From Rickettsiales bacterium (GTDB lineage: Bacteria; Pseudomonadota; Alphaproteobacteria; Rickettsiales; UBA998), in contig JAIEPI010000164.1 in NCBI GenBank assembly GCA_019749855.1, positions 1 to 15,158 on the forward strand: a stretch of DNA of 15,158 nucleotides, read 5' to 3'. Made by a program: the position numbers and the translations under genes. The notes beneath the pieces are model-generated. The model was not told the origin of the DNA and ran no database searches. It worked only from the letters and a program-made list of their open reading frames with translations. Positions 7,896 to 13,992 of this stretch are shown here, piece after piece (positions within the stretch are counted from its first letter, which is position 1; each line of letters opens with the position of its first letter).

Positions 7896-9044
7896 CTAGC
7901 GCACCCACGCTTTCAAACGAGCGCAGGCTTCCGCAATCACTGAGGTTTCTCCCGAATAAGAAAACCGCACATACTGATGACCACGCTGTGTATCAAAATC
8001 GAGGCCTGGGACAGCACAGACGCCAATCTCATGCAGCATACGACGACAGAATTCTCGGCTGTCATGACTGATACCTGACACATTGGCATAGAGGTAAAAC
8101 GCCCCATCAGCCTGATTCAGATTGCGCATCCCCATGTCGCGCAGCGTGCTGAGCAGCATGTCACGGTTGATCGCATAGGCTTGCACTGCTGCGTCCAGAG
8201 CATCCAGATGATCAAAAATATGCAACGCTGCATGCTGAGAAATAGCGGGCGGTGAGATAAAGAAACTCTGCACCAGTGATTCAAAACTACGGCAAAACCG
8301 CTCAGGAACCACGGCCCAACCCAGACGCCAGCCCGGCATCAGATAGTATTTGGAGAAGCTATTGACCACAAACGCCTCATCACTGTAAGCGAGCGCAGTG
8401 TGCGCAACCGCATCGCCGTACGTCACGCCATGATAAATTTCATCCGAGATCAGACGTGTGCCCGTTTGCGAGCACCATTGCGCAATCTCCTGCAAATCCT
8501 GTGGCGGCATCACGGTGCCTGCCGGATTGGATGGGCTGGCAATAATCAAGCCTTGCGGCGGCTTTGGCATGGCCTTCAGTTGTGCCAGCGTTGGTTGGAA
8601 GGCGCTCACCTCATCCGTATCCAGAAACACCGTCTCCAGATTGGTTGCACGCAGCATATTGGGATAAGCCGGATAACACGGACGAGCTAAGGCCACCTGA
8701 GCACCGGCATCAAACGCACACAGCAACGTCAAAAAAGTTGCCGCCGAAGAGCCAACGGTGACAAAAATACGCTCTGGCGACACCGTCACGCCGTAACGCA
8801 TGTGATAGTGACGGGCAATCCGCTGGCGCAAGGCAGGCAATCCGCGAGCCTCCGTATAGCCTAACGCATCAGCCTGCAGGGTACGTGACAAAGCATCCAG
8901 CACAGCTTGCGGCATACGGCGGCCAGGCTGGCCGAGTGAGAGATGGAGAATATCCTTGCCTTGTGCCCGCAGTTCAGCCGCCTCACAAAAGACTTCCATG
9001 ACCTCAAAAGGCGCAATATGGGCACGTTTGGCAACAGGGGACAT
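7896..9044 (-). CDS. PLP-dependent class I/II aminotransferase (aspartate aminotransferase-like fold)
   Basis: It transfers an amino group between an amino acid and a 2-oxo acid using pyridoxal phosphate, in the cytoplasm. The 382-residue length is normal for fold-type I aminotransferases. Visible landmarks are SLGQPG near residue 36, GYTEARGLPALR (62-73), SPSNPAG with Asn173, SDEIYHG with Asp201 and Tyr204, the Schiff-base lysine Lys232 in NSFSKYYLMPGWRLGW, Arg240 in the same stretch, and VRFSYSG with Arg360, which should bind the substrate carboxylate. The substrate cannot be read from sequence: aspartate, alanine or aromatic amino acids are all possible. The gene stands alone on the minus strand, converging on rne and diverging from the M48 protease gene. 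The ATG at 9044 has a modest GAAAG upstream. A TATAGT on the minus strand (9100-9095) could be its -10. Confidence 0.95.
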   Translation of the reverse strand: MSPVAKRAHIAPFEVMEVFCEAAELRAQGKDILHLSLGQPGRRMPQAVLDALSRTLQADALGYTEARGLPALRQRIARHYHMRYGVTVSPERIFVTVGSSAATFLTLLCAFDAGAQVALARPCYPAYPNMLRATNLETVFLDTDEVSAFQPTLAQLKAMPKPPQGLIIASPSNPAGTVMPPQDLQEIAQWCSQTGTRLISDEIYHGVTYGDAVAHTALAYSDEAFVVNSFSKYYLMPGWRLGWAVVPERFCRSFESLVQSFFISPPAISQHAALHIFDHLDALDAAVQAYAINRDMLLSTLRDMGMRNLNQADGAFYLYANVSGISHDSREFCRRMLHEIGVCAVPGLDFDTQRGHQYVRFSYSGETSVIAEACARLKAWVR

Positions 9045-9150
9045 GACGAACTTTCACACATAAAATGGGCGCGAAGCGTTAGCATTTTCAATCGACTATA
9101 GCAAGTGTTTCGCCTTGCAAATTGACGTACAACGCCTACATTACATAAAC

Positions 9151-10584
9151 ATGCCCCTCTCCATTGCGACTTTGTTACGCCTGACCTTGACCCTGCTGTT
9201 ATCGCTGGCGATGCCCTCGGTCAGTTATGCGGGGGGGCTGATCCGTGACGCTGAAATTGAACATTACCTTCGCCATCTTTCTTCGCCGGTATGGACGGCA
9301 GCAGGTCTGGAGCCGCAAGCGGTTTCCATCTTTATTATTGATGATGACAGTATCAACGCCTTCGTTGCCGGTGGCAGCAACATCTTTTTTCATACCGGTT
9401 TGCTGCTCGCCACCGATACGCCGGAGATGCTGATTGGGGTCATCGCGCATGAAACAGGCCATATTGCTGGCGGCCATTTGGCCCGTGGTGCCGAACAGGT
9501 GGCCAGAGCGCAGATTGGCGCCGTCATCAGCTTTGTGCTGGGCGCTGCCGCCGCCGCCAGCGGTGCGGGAGATGCAGGTGCGGCCATCCTCTCGGCAGGG
9601 CCGCACGTGGCAGAGCGTGGGTTACTTGCCTTTACACGCGCCAATGAGCAGGCAGCGGATCAGGCGGGGCTCTCTTATCTCGAAACGCTGCATCTCACTC
9701 CGGAAGGTATGCTCAATATGTTTGAGCGTCTGCGTCGTGATGAGAAGCGTTTTCTGGGGACGCCGGATCCCTACGCCCTCACCCACCCACTCACCAAAGA
9801 ACGTATCAGCAGCATTCGCAGTCATGTGGCGCAATCGCCTTACCGTGAGGCGACGCTGCCCGCCAACGATCAGATCATGCACCAGCGTATGCAGGCCAAG
9901 CTTTATGGCTATATGCGCCCGCTGGTACAGGTGCAGTCGCGCTATATCGATGCCAGCCAGCCCTCTCGCTATGCGCGGGCGGTGGCCTATTACCGAGCCT
10001 CTGATCTTCCAAAGGCGCTACAAGAAATTGACAGCCTGCTCACTGAGCAACCCAATGATGCCTATTTCCATGAATTAAAGGGGCAAATGCTGTTTGAAAA
10101 CGGACGAATCAAAGAATCACGCGAGCAGTATCAAAAAGCCAGTCAACTGGCACCTGATTCGGCCTTGCTGCGCTCTGATTATGCCCGCACTCTGCTCGCA
10201 TCACCGACAACCCCCACATTACGAGTGGAGGCAATAGCGCTGCTTGAGCGGGCCAGCCGGCAGGACCCCAGCTATAATGCAAGCTGGCGATTATTGGCAG
10301 AGGCGTACGGCAAAGCTGGCGAGGAAGGCAAAGCGCATCTGGCACTCTCCGAAGAAGCGGCCATGCGTGATGATGCAACCGCCATGCGCATACAGGCAAA
10401 TCTCGCCTTAGAGACCCTGCCCTCTGGCAGTCCCGCCTACCTGCGCGCGCAGGACATCAAGCGTTTTGCCATTCGCCGTGAACAGGAGAAGAAAGACGAA
10501 GGCGGGCCATTTTTAACTGGTCAGTCCAGCGAATTTCTGTCACCTTTTACGCGTCACCACCATTCATTATCTCCATCATATTAA
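9151..10584 (+). CDS. Periplasmic M48-family metalloprotease with TPR domain (BepA-like)
   Basis: The family degrades or helps assemble outer-membrane proteins in the periplasm; E. coli BepA does both for LptD and the BAM complex. From the ATG at 9151 the 477-residue protein has a signal peptide ending SYA at residue 27. An M48 zinc-protease domain follows, with HETGH (100-104; zinc ligands His100 and His104, catalytic Glu101), the third ligand Glu166 in NEQAAD, and His212 in THPLTKERI, the place of BepA's inhibitory histidine switch. A C-terminal TPR-like helical region covers about 270-420. Length and domain order match BepA. The reading frame is open from a TTG at 9115, but those 12 extra residues would precede the signal peptide, so 9151 is preferred despite a weak Shine-Dalgarno. 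The DsbA-like gene follows after 8 bases, so they are almost certainly cotranscribed. Confidence 0.93.
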   Translation: MPLSIATLLRLTLTLLLSLAMPSVSYAGGLIRDAEIEHYLRHLSSPVWTAAGLEPQAVSIFIIDDDSINAFVAGGSNIFFHTGLLLATDTPEMLIGVIAHETGHIAGGHLARGAEQVARAQIGAVISFVLGAAAAASGAGDAGAAILSAGPHVAERGLLAFTRANEQAADQAGLSYLETLHLTPEGMLNMFERLRRDEKRFLGTPDPYALTHPLTKERISSIRSHVAQSPYREATLPANDQIMHQRMQAKLYGYMRPLVQVQSRYIDASQPSRYARAVAYYRASDLPKALQEIDSLLTEQPNDAYFHELKGQMLFENGRIKESREQYQKASQLAPDSALLRSDYARTLLASPTTPTLRVEAIALLERASRQDPSYNASWRLLAEAYGKAGEEGKAHLALSEEAAMRDDATAMRIQANLALETLPSGSPAYLRAQDIKRFAIRREQEKKDEGGPFLTGQSSEFLSPFTRHHHSLSPSY

Positions 10585-10592
10585 GGGTTATT

Positions 10593-11330
10593 ATGCGTCT
10601 TGCTCTTCTCACTACCGCGTTGGTCGTTTTTGCAGGATCACTGATGGCAGCGCCGAAAGATAGCACGCCGGTCACCCATGGCGAGCTTGGCGGACTGGTT
10701 CGCCAGTATTTGCTCGATCATCCGGAAGTGATTGTTGATGCACTTGAGGTGATGCAGCGTCAGGAAAATGAGAAATCATCGTTAAAAGCGGCGGACGCCG
10801 TTCAGAAAAACCGTAAGCAAGTTTACAATGACCCATTGACGCCGATTGTTGGCAAAGCCGATGCCCTGCTCACCATTGTTGAGTTCTCCGATTATAACTG
10901 CTCAGCATGCAAGTTTATGTTCACGGCGCTTGACCGCCTGATGAAAGAAGATGGCGATAAAGTGCGCTTGCTTGTGAAGGAATTCCCCATTTTCGGCGAG
11001 GCATCCGAACAAATGGCGGCCATTGGCATAGCGGCTTATCAAATCGATAAGCCTAAGTACCAAGCATTTCATAGTGCCCTAATGAAAGCGGCTGGCCGCA
11101 CTGATGACGCGAAAGTGGACGCGGCCCTCACCTTTGCCGGCTATAATGCGTCAGAAGTACGTGAGCGCGCCAAACAAAAGGATATTGCGAAGGCGATTGA
11201 GCAAAACCATGCGCTGGGGCAAGCCATGGGCATTCGTGGCACGCCAACCCTCATTATCGGCGATGAGGTCGTCCCACATGCGCTGGATTACGATACGTTA
11301 AAAGAAAAAGTTGAGGCTCAGAACAAATAG
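10593..11330 (+). CDS. DsbA-family periplasmic thiol:disulfide oxidoreductase
   Basis: It probably forms, reduces or isomerises disulfide bonds in exported proteins. The 245-residue protein has a signal peptide (cleavage after MAA, about residue 20), a helical N-terminal segment (about 24-75) like that of ScsC/Com1-type DsbA relatives, and a thioredoxin fold from about 88. The active site is CSAC (Cys103, Cys106) in EFSDYNCSACKFM, and the cis-proline is Pro218 in RGTPTLIIG. The N-terminal helical segment may allow oligomerisation, as in ScsC, which would favour isomerase activity; this is inference. The ATG at 10593 lies 8 bases after the M48 protease stop, with AAGGG overlapping that stop codon as Shine-Dalgarno. 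The CxxC dipeptide SA differs from the GYC, PYC or SYC forms common in relatives. Confidence 0.92.
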   Translation: MRLALLTTALVVFAGSLMAAPKDSTPVTHGELGGLVRQYLLDHPEVIVDALEVMQRQENEKSSLKAADAVQKNRKQVYNDPLTPIVGKADALLTIVEFSDYNCSACKFMFTALDRLMKEDGDKVRLLVKEFPIFGEASEQMAAIGIAAYQIDKPKYQAFHSALMKAAGRTDDAKVDAALTFAGYNASEVRERAKQKDIAKAIEQNHALGQAMGIRGTPTLIIGDEVVPHALDYDTLKEKVEAQNK

Positions 11331-11331
11331 T

Positions 11332-11360
11332 GCACTCATCGCAAAAGAGTCATGCTTTTT
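11332..11360 (+). terminator. Weak possible terminator after the DsbA-like gene
   Basis: Directly after the stop codon, GCACTC (11332-11337) can pair with GAG and TGC in GAGTCATGC across a three-base bulge, followed by TTTTT (11356-11360). The stem is short and imperfect, so this is only a candidate for the end of the M48-DsbA transcript. Confidence 0.3.
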
Positions 11361-11420
11361 CAATCGCAAGGTGACATAGTTGCAGCTAGAGTTGCGACTA
11401 AAATTCGCGTGACGTAGGTT

Positions 11421-11459
11421 CCCTCTCCCTCAGTGAGGGAGAGGGTTGGGGTGAGGGTG
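11421..11459 (+). repeat. Palindromic G/C-rich repeat, copy 1
   Basis: CCCTCTCCCTCA (11421-11432) and its exact reverse complement TGAGGGAGAGGG (11434-11445) are separated by one base, and TTGGGGTGAGGGTG follows. This 'CCCTCTCCC...GGGAGAGGGTTGGGGTGAGGG' type is a dispersed intergenic repeat seen in many proteobacterial genomes. As RNA it would fold into a very stable hairpin. It lies in the 485-base stretch 11331-11815, in which I see no convincing gene. Confidence 0.8.
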
Positions 11460-11531
11460 TCTTTCAGAACGCTTGGCGAAGGAGGGTGTTTTTTAAAGAG
11501 GCTTCGGCGGTGGAATGGAAGGTGATTTATC

Positions 11532-11584
11532 CACCCCTCACCCGCGCACGGTGTGCGCACCCTCTCCCCTTCAAGGGGAGAGGG
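11532..11584 (-). repeat. Palindromic G/C-rich repeat, copy 2, opposite orientation
   Basis: CCCTCTCCCCTT (11560-11571) and AAGGGGAGAGGG (11573-11584) form a perfect 12-base inverted repeat around one base. The CACCCCTCACCC half-element lies to the left (11532-11543), so the unit is inverted relative to the copy at 11421-11459. A second small hairpin, GCGCAC-GGT-GTGCGC (11544-11558), sits between the two parts and is absent from copy 1. The head-to-head pair resembles a BIME-like arrangement of REP-type elements. Confidence 0.75.
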
Positions 11585-11606
11585 TTTTGGAATGCGTAAG
11601 AGTGAC

Positions 11607-11683
11607 CCGTCATTGCGAGGAGCGCAACGACGCGTCAATGCATCACAACCTATGGATTGCTTCGCTGGCGCTCGCAATGACGG
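11607..11683. repeat. 77-base imperfect palindromic repeat ('CATTGCGAG...CTCGCAATG' type)
   Basis: Perfect 13-base end arms CCGTCATTGCGAG (11607-11619) and CTCGCAATGACGG (11671-11683) enclose GAGCGCAACGACGCG and GGATTGCTTCGCTGGCG, which pair partially. This looks like the dispersed 'GTCATTGCGAGGAGCG...GGATTGCTTCGC...CGCAATGACG' palindrome common between genes in many bacteria, including Rickettsiales-like genomes. It probably folds as a long hairpin. No transposase lies nearby, so any movement would need help in trans. Confidence 0.75.
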
Positions 11684-11815
11684 AAACACAGACACAGTAT
11701 TCCAGCCTATCAACGGAATACACGTAGATATAAACTGAGAAACTGCCATTTTTCGTTGTAATTAACCACTTTGTTGGCTATTGCCTGTATCTCAACTTTT
11801 TCAGGGGATACTCCA

Positions 11816-12424
11816 ATGCGTCATTCTTTCCTCGTTGCTCTTACCGCACTGTCAATCACGTTAGCCGCGTCCGCGAATGCATCTAGCAATGCTCGTGAAG
11901 TCGTGAATGATCATGGCAGTAACATTATCACCAATACATTTGGCAATTGCGTACGTACCAAATGGCAATCCGCAGATGATGTCTGCGCTCCACAAAAACC
12001 TGCCCCAGCGCCAGTAGCAGCGCCTGTGCCTGCCCCTGCGCCTGCTCCTGTGATCAGTCAGGATGCACGCACCATCTATTTCAACTTTGATGAAGCCAGT
12101 CTTTCTGCCACAGCCATCCAAAAGCTGGACACTCTGTCACAAACAGTGGCGGCATCTAGCGGCATTCTCAGCGCGACGGTGGTAGGCTACGCCGATAAAA
12201 TTGGTAACTCCGATTACAACGTTATCCTGTCACAGAAACGTGCTGGTGCGGTGAAGCAATACCTCGACAGCAAACTGAACATCCCCACCAGCGTGGCTGC
12301 CGTCCAGGGTTTGGGCTCCATCACCTCCAATACCACCTGTGATGCCACCAAGAAACGTACGGACAAAATTGAGTGCCTGGCCAATGACCGTCGCGTTGAG
12401 GTCCAGTTCAAATACAAACAATAA
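11816..12424 (+). CDS. OmpA-family peptidoglycan-binding envelope protein
   Basis: The C-terminal OmpA-like domain binds the diaminopimelate of peptidoglycan non-covalently and tethers the envelope. The 202-residue protein has a signal peptide ending near ASANA (residues 18-22), a short region with Cys45 and Cys57 (GNCVRTKWQSADDVC), a Pro/Ala linker (61-78) and an OmpA domain (about 85-200). That domain has the binding signature VGYADKIGNSDYNVILSQKRA, with Asp127 and Arg142 at the usual ligand positions, and NDRRVEV near the end. Cys175 and Cys187 could form a second disulfide. There is no beta-barrel and no lipobox, so it is probably soluble or held by partners. The ATG at 11816 has a good AGGGG 8 bases upstream, which argues against an upstream TTG (11771). 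It appears to be a single-gene transcript ending in the hairpin at 12444. Confidence 0.93.
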   Translation: MRHSFLVALTALSITLAASANASSNAREVVNDHGSNIITNTFGNCVRTKWQSADDVCAPQKPAPAPVAAPVPAPAPAPVISQDARTIYFNFDEASLSATAIQKLDTLSQTVAASSGILSATVVGYADKIGNSDYNVILSQKRAGAVKQYLDSKLNIPTSVAAVQGLGSITSNTTCDATKKRTDKIECLANDRRVEVQFKYKQ

Positions 12425-12443
12425 GCATTGATAGTAGCTTGAT

Positions 12444-12475
12444 AAGGGGCGGCCTGATGGTCGCCCCTTCGTTTA
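12444..12475 (+). terminator. Rho-independent terminator of the OmpA-family gene
   Basis: AAGGGGCGGCC (12444-12454) pairs with GGTCGCCCCTT (12459-12469) through 11 pairs, one of them G-U, around a TGAT loop. CGTTTA follows. The stem is strong and the U tract short. It starts 19 bases after the stop codon. Confidence 0.75.
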
Positions 12476-12487
12476 TGGTGATTGAAC

Positions 12488-12579
12488 GCGCATTCAGCAA
12501 ATGATTGCTATTTTCATTAATTTCATTGTTATAAAATAATATCGCTCGCCACAGCATGAAAATCATATGCTGAATGCGC
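12488..12579. repeat. 19-base inverted repeat flanking a 54-base AT-rich segment
   Basis: GCGCATTCAGCAAATGATT (12488-12506) and AATCATATGCTGAATGCGC (12561-12579) are reverse complements with one mismatch. The 54 bases between are AT-rich and non-coding. There is no clear target-site duplication at the edges. It lies between the OmpA terminator and the minus-strand terminator and could be a MITE-like remnant, a protein-binding site or a long RNA stem. Confidence 0.75.
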
Positions 12580-12581
12580 AT

Positions 12582-12603
12582 AAAAAAGGCCCCATCCGGA
12601 GCC
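12582..12603 (-). terminator. Rho-independent terminator downstream of 6S RNA
   Basis: On the minus strand GGCTCC (12603-12598), loop GGAT, GGGGCC (12593-12588) and then TTTTTT (12587-12582). The six-pair stem has one U-G pair. It lies 13 bases past the U-run of the 6S RNA and may be a backup terminator. The plus strand has a weaker TCTTTC tail, so it could act both ways between the convergent OmpA gene and 6S RNA. Confidence 0.6.
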
Positions 12604-12616
12604 TCTTTCAAAAATC

Positions 12617-12771
12617 AAAAAAACCGCCCTGGCCGTGGACTATACAAGCCTCATGTGGCCCGTTTGTAAGGTGGGTGCCGTATCGCTTCAGCCAGAGCCA
12701 AAGCAAGGGACAGCTCCCGTTCAAAAGAGTATCGGCCCAAGGGACAAAGTAGTCTCACGCACCGGGCAGTC
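12617..12771 (-). ncRNA. ssrS: 6S RNA
   Basis: 6S RNA mimics an open promoter and sequesters sigma70 RNA polymerase, mainly in stationary phase. The roughly 155-base minus-strand segment lies directly downstream of zapA, the usual place in proteobacteria. Its ends pair as a closing stem, ACTGCCCGG (12770-12762) with CCAGGGCGGT (12632-12623), with one bulged A, and a T7 run (12623-12617) follows. Internal blocks CTTGGGCCGATAC, AACGGGAGCTG and ACGGCACCCACCTT resemble alphaproteobacterial 6S sequences as I remember them. The flanking halves can pair around an unpaired central bubble. A good sigma70 promoter sits at the right distance upstream. The exact 5' end is inferred from the -10 box. A structure search would settle it. 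Confidence 0.85.
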
Positions 12772-12776
12772 CTACC

Positions 12777-12805
12777 AATATAGATCAGATGTCAGCGATT
12801 TTCAA
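12777..12805 (-). promoter_or_regulatory. Sigma70-type promoter of 6S RNA, overlapping the end of zapA
   Basis: TTGAAA (12805-12800), a 17-base spacer and TATATT (12782-12777) read toward the 6S RNA. The -35 box lies within the last codons of zapA, whose stop is 12794-12792, inside the spacer. Transcription should start about 6-7 bases past the -10, near 12771-12770. This lets 6S RNA be made independently of the zapA operon. Confidence 0.7.
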
Positions 12806-13166
12806 CTGTTGCCGTGATCGCGTCCAGCTGATCGGCAATTTCATTCATCGCCATGGTCAGGTTTCGTGCCACCATACCGGCGCTGGGAATGGGCGGCATG
12901 CCATCACCATTGCCGTCCAGCACCAGCCCCATGGCTAGTTTTTCATGCAGCATGCCCGCTTCCTGCCTCGCCTCATATAATTCATCCGCCAGCATCAGGG
13001 CCGTCATCACCAGCACCATCGATTCGCTAGCACGCGGCGTTTTTTCTTTGATACTACGCGCGCGGGCATCAATTTCGTCGGCCAACTGCCCCAGACGCCC
13101 CTCCTCACCATCAGAGCAGGCAAGCGTATAGGTCTGAAATCCAATGCGAATTTCCATTTGCTTCAT
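12792..13166 (-). CDS. zapA: Cell division protein ZapA
   Basis: ZapA binds FtsZ and bundles protofilaments to tighten the Z-ring. The 124-residue protein has the family N-terminal block (MKQMEIRIGFQTYTLACSDGEEG, with GEEGRLGQLADEIDAR following) forming the FtsZ-binding head. A helical segment rich in Ala, Leu and Met (about 45-80) and a C-terminal coiled-coil helix (about 97-122) follow. The ATG overlaps the stop of the upstream coiled-coil gene by 4 bases (13163-13166), so translation is probably coupled. 6S RNA lies immediately downstream, as is usual in proteobacteria. Family features and context agree. Confidence 0.93.
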   Translation of the reverse strand: MKQMEIRIGFQTYTLACSDGEEGRLGQLADEIDARARSIKEKTPRASESMVLVMTALMLADELYEARQEAGMLHEKLAMGLVLDGNGDGMPPIPSAGMVARNLTMAMNEIADQLDAITATVENR

Positions 13167-13720
13167 GATGCGCCCTCATCCGGCAACGCGATGAGCGCGT
13201 CCAACAAGGCCAGTGATTGCTCTAATCGTTGGCGCGCATCCAGCTGCTGCAACTGTTGCGCCTCAAACTCCAGCACCTTTAAATCATACGCATGCTGCCG
13301 CTCACCATAGGCCGCCTGCAATTTTTCGTAGCGATCCTTTAGCGCAACCAGCATGGCTTGCAAGGAGTCGCGCTCGCGCTCAACCGCATGATAGCGTTTT
13401 TGCCATTTTTCGTTTGATTCCTGCTGTTCGGCGCGCACCAGTAGCTTGCCAGCACTTTCTAAATTGACCTGCATGACTCGGGTCACGCCTTCATCGAGAC
13501 GACGCAGGCTATTCGCCAGACGCTCGCTCGCCACATCCAGCTCAATCGCGTGGGAATGATTGGCAACCGGCAAAATGGAGGATAAGCGATTGACGGCAAC
13601 AACGGCAGCACTGGCCGCGCCGTGAATTGACAGGAGGCGACGTTGCGCCTCGGCGTGGTGTACACCGGCACCAAGAGCACCGGAGTGGTTTGAACGGTCT
13701 CCGTTCTGTGATGTACTCAT
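13163..13720 (-). CDS. Coiled-coil protein upstream of zapA, ZauP-like candidate
   Basis: No enzyme motif is visible. From the ATG at 13720 the 185-residue protein has a polar, low-complexity N-terminus (1-35), a helical middle (about 36-95) and a long, charged coiled coil (about 95-175) rich in Glu, Gln, Arg and Leu. There is no signal peptide or membrane segment, so it should be cytoplasmic. The start is chosen because GGGAG lies 7 bases upstream; an in-frame ATG at 13774 would add 18 residues running over the promoter-like repeats. It overlaps zapA by 4 bases. In Caulobacter the gene directly upstream of zapA encodes ZauP, a coiled-coil partner that with ZapA focuses the Z-ring. Position and coiled-coil nature suggest the same role, but this protein seems longer and I cannot show sequence homology. 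Confidence 0.75.
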   Translation of the reverse strand: MSTSQNGDRSNHSGALGAGVHHAEAQRRLLSIHGAASAAVVAVNRLSSILPVANHSHAIELDVASERLANSLRRLDEGVTRVMQVNLESAGKLLVRAEQQESNEKWQKRYHAVERERDSLQAMLVALKDRYEKLQAAYGERQHAYDLKVLEFEAQQLQQLDARQRLEQSLALLDALIALPDEGAS

Positions 13721-13760
13721 CACAACTCCCACAACTATTTCTTGCACATTAACGAAATCA

Positions 13761-13821
13761 TTGACACGACGCAACTAAATTACTTTGACACGTTGACACC
13801 CCGATATAAAGCACTAATAAA
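13761..13821 (+). promoter_or_regulatory. Possible tkt promoter with three TTGACAC repeats
   Basis: TTGACACG occurs at 13761-13768 and 13785-13792, and TTGACACC follows at 13793-13800. The third TTGACA (13793-13798) is a perfect -35 box, with AATAAA (13816-13821) after 17 bases as a fair -10. This would leave a tkt leader of about 165 bases. The repeats could also be an operator. Nothing else gene-like is seen between 13721 and 13992. Confidence 0.35.
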
Positions 13822-13992
13822 GCTCATTATTATACGTTATAGCACATCCATTTCCTATTAACATTGCTTGATAATCTTAAATATTTGAACAGGCGCGACG
13901 ATTGATTGCCATTTGTGCATTCCTTGCTTTCAATTTTATTTTTTACTGCTAATTCTATGGCACATTTTGCACCGATTTTTTAAAGAGACCCC

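Noticed and set aside
9115..9150. TTG start 12 codons upstream for the M48 protease
   Set aside because: It would place polar residues before a normal signal peptide. The ATG at 9151 begins the signal peptide directly.
11421..11683. CRISPR array
   Set aside because: The repeats are palindromes of two different families, in differing orientation and spacing, with no regular spacers and no cas genes.
11360..11749. 129-codon minus-strand reading frame across the repeat region
   Set aside because: It runs through all three palindromic repeats, and its peptide is the kind produced by translating such repeats (for example SLRAPAKQS). There is no Shine-Dalgarno and no family resemblance.
11771..11815. 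TTG start 15 codons upstream for the OmpA-family gene
   Set aside because: The ATG at 11816 has a strong AGGGG at the right distance and begins the signal peptide.
12567..12817. Plus-strand reading frames of about 60 codons between the OmpA gene and zapA
   Set aside because: They are antisense to the 6S RNA and its terminator, with no ribosome binding site and no recognisable protein.
13721..13774. Upstream in-frame ATG for the coiled-coil gene
   Set aside because: It runs over promoter-like repeats and lacks a Shine-Dalgarno, while the ATG at 13720 has GGGAG 7 bases upstream.
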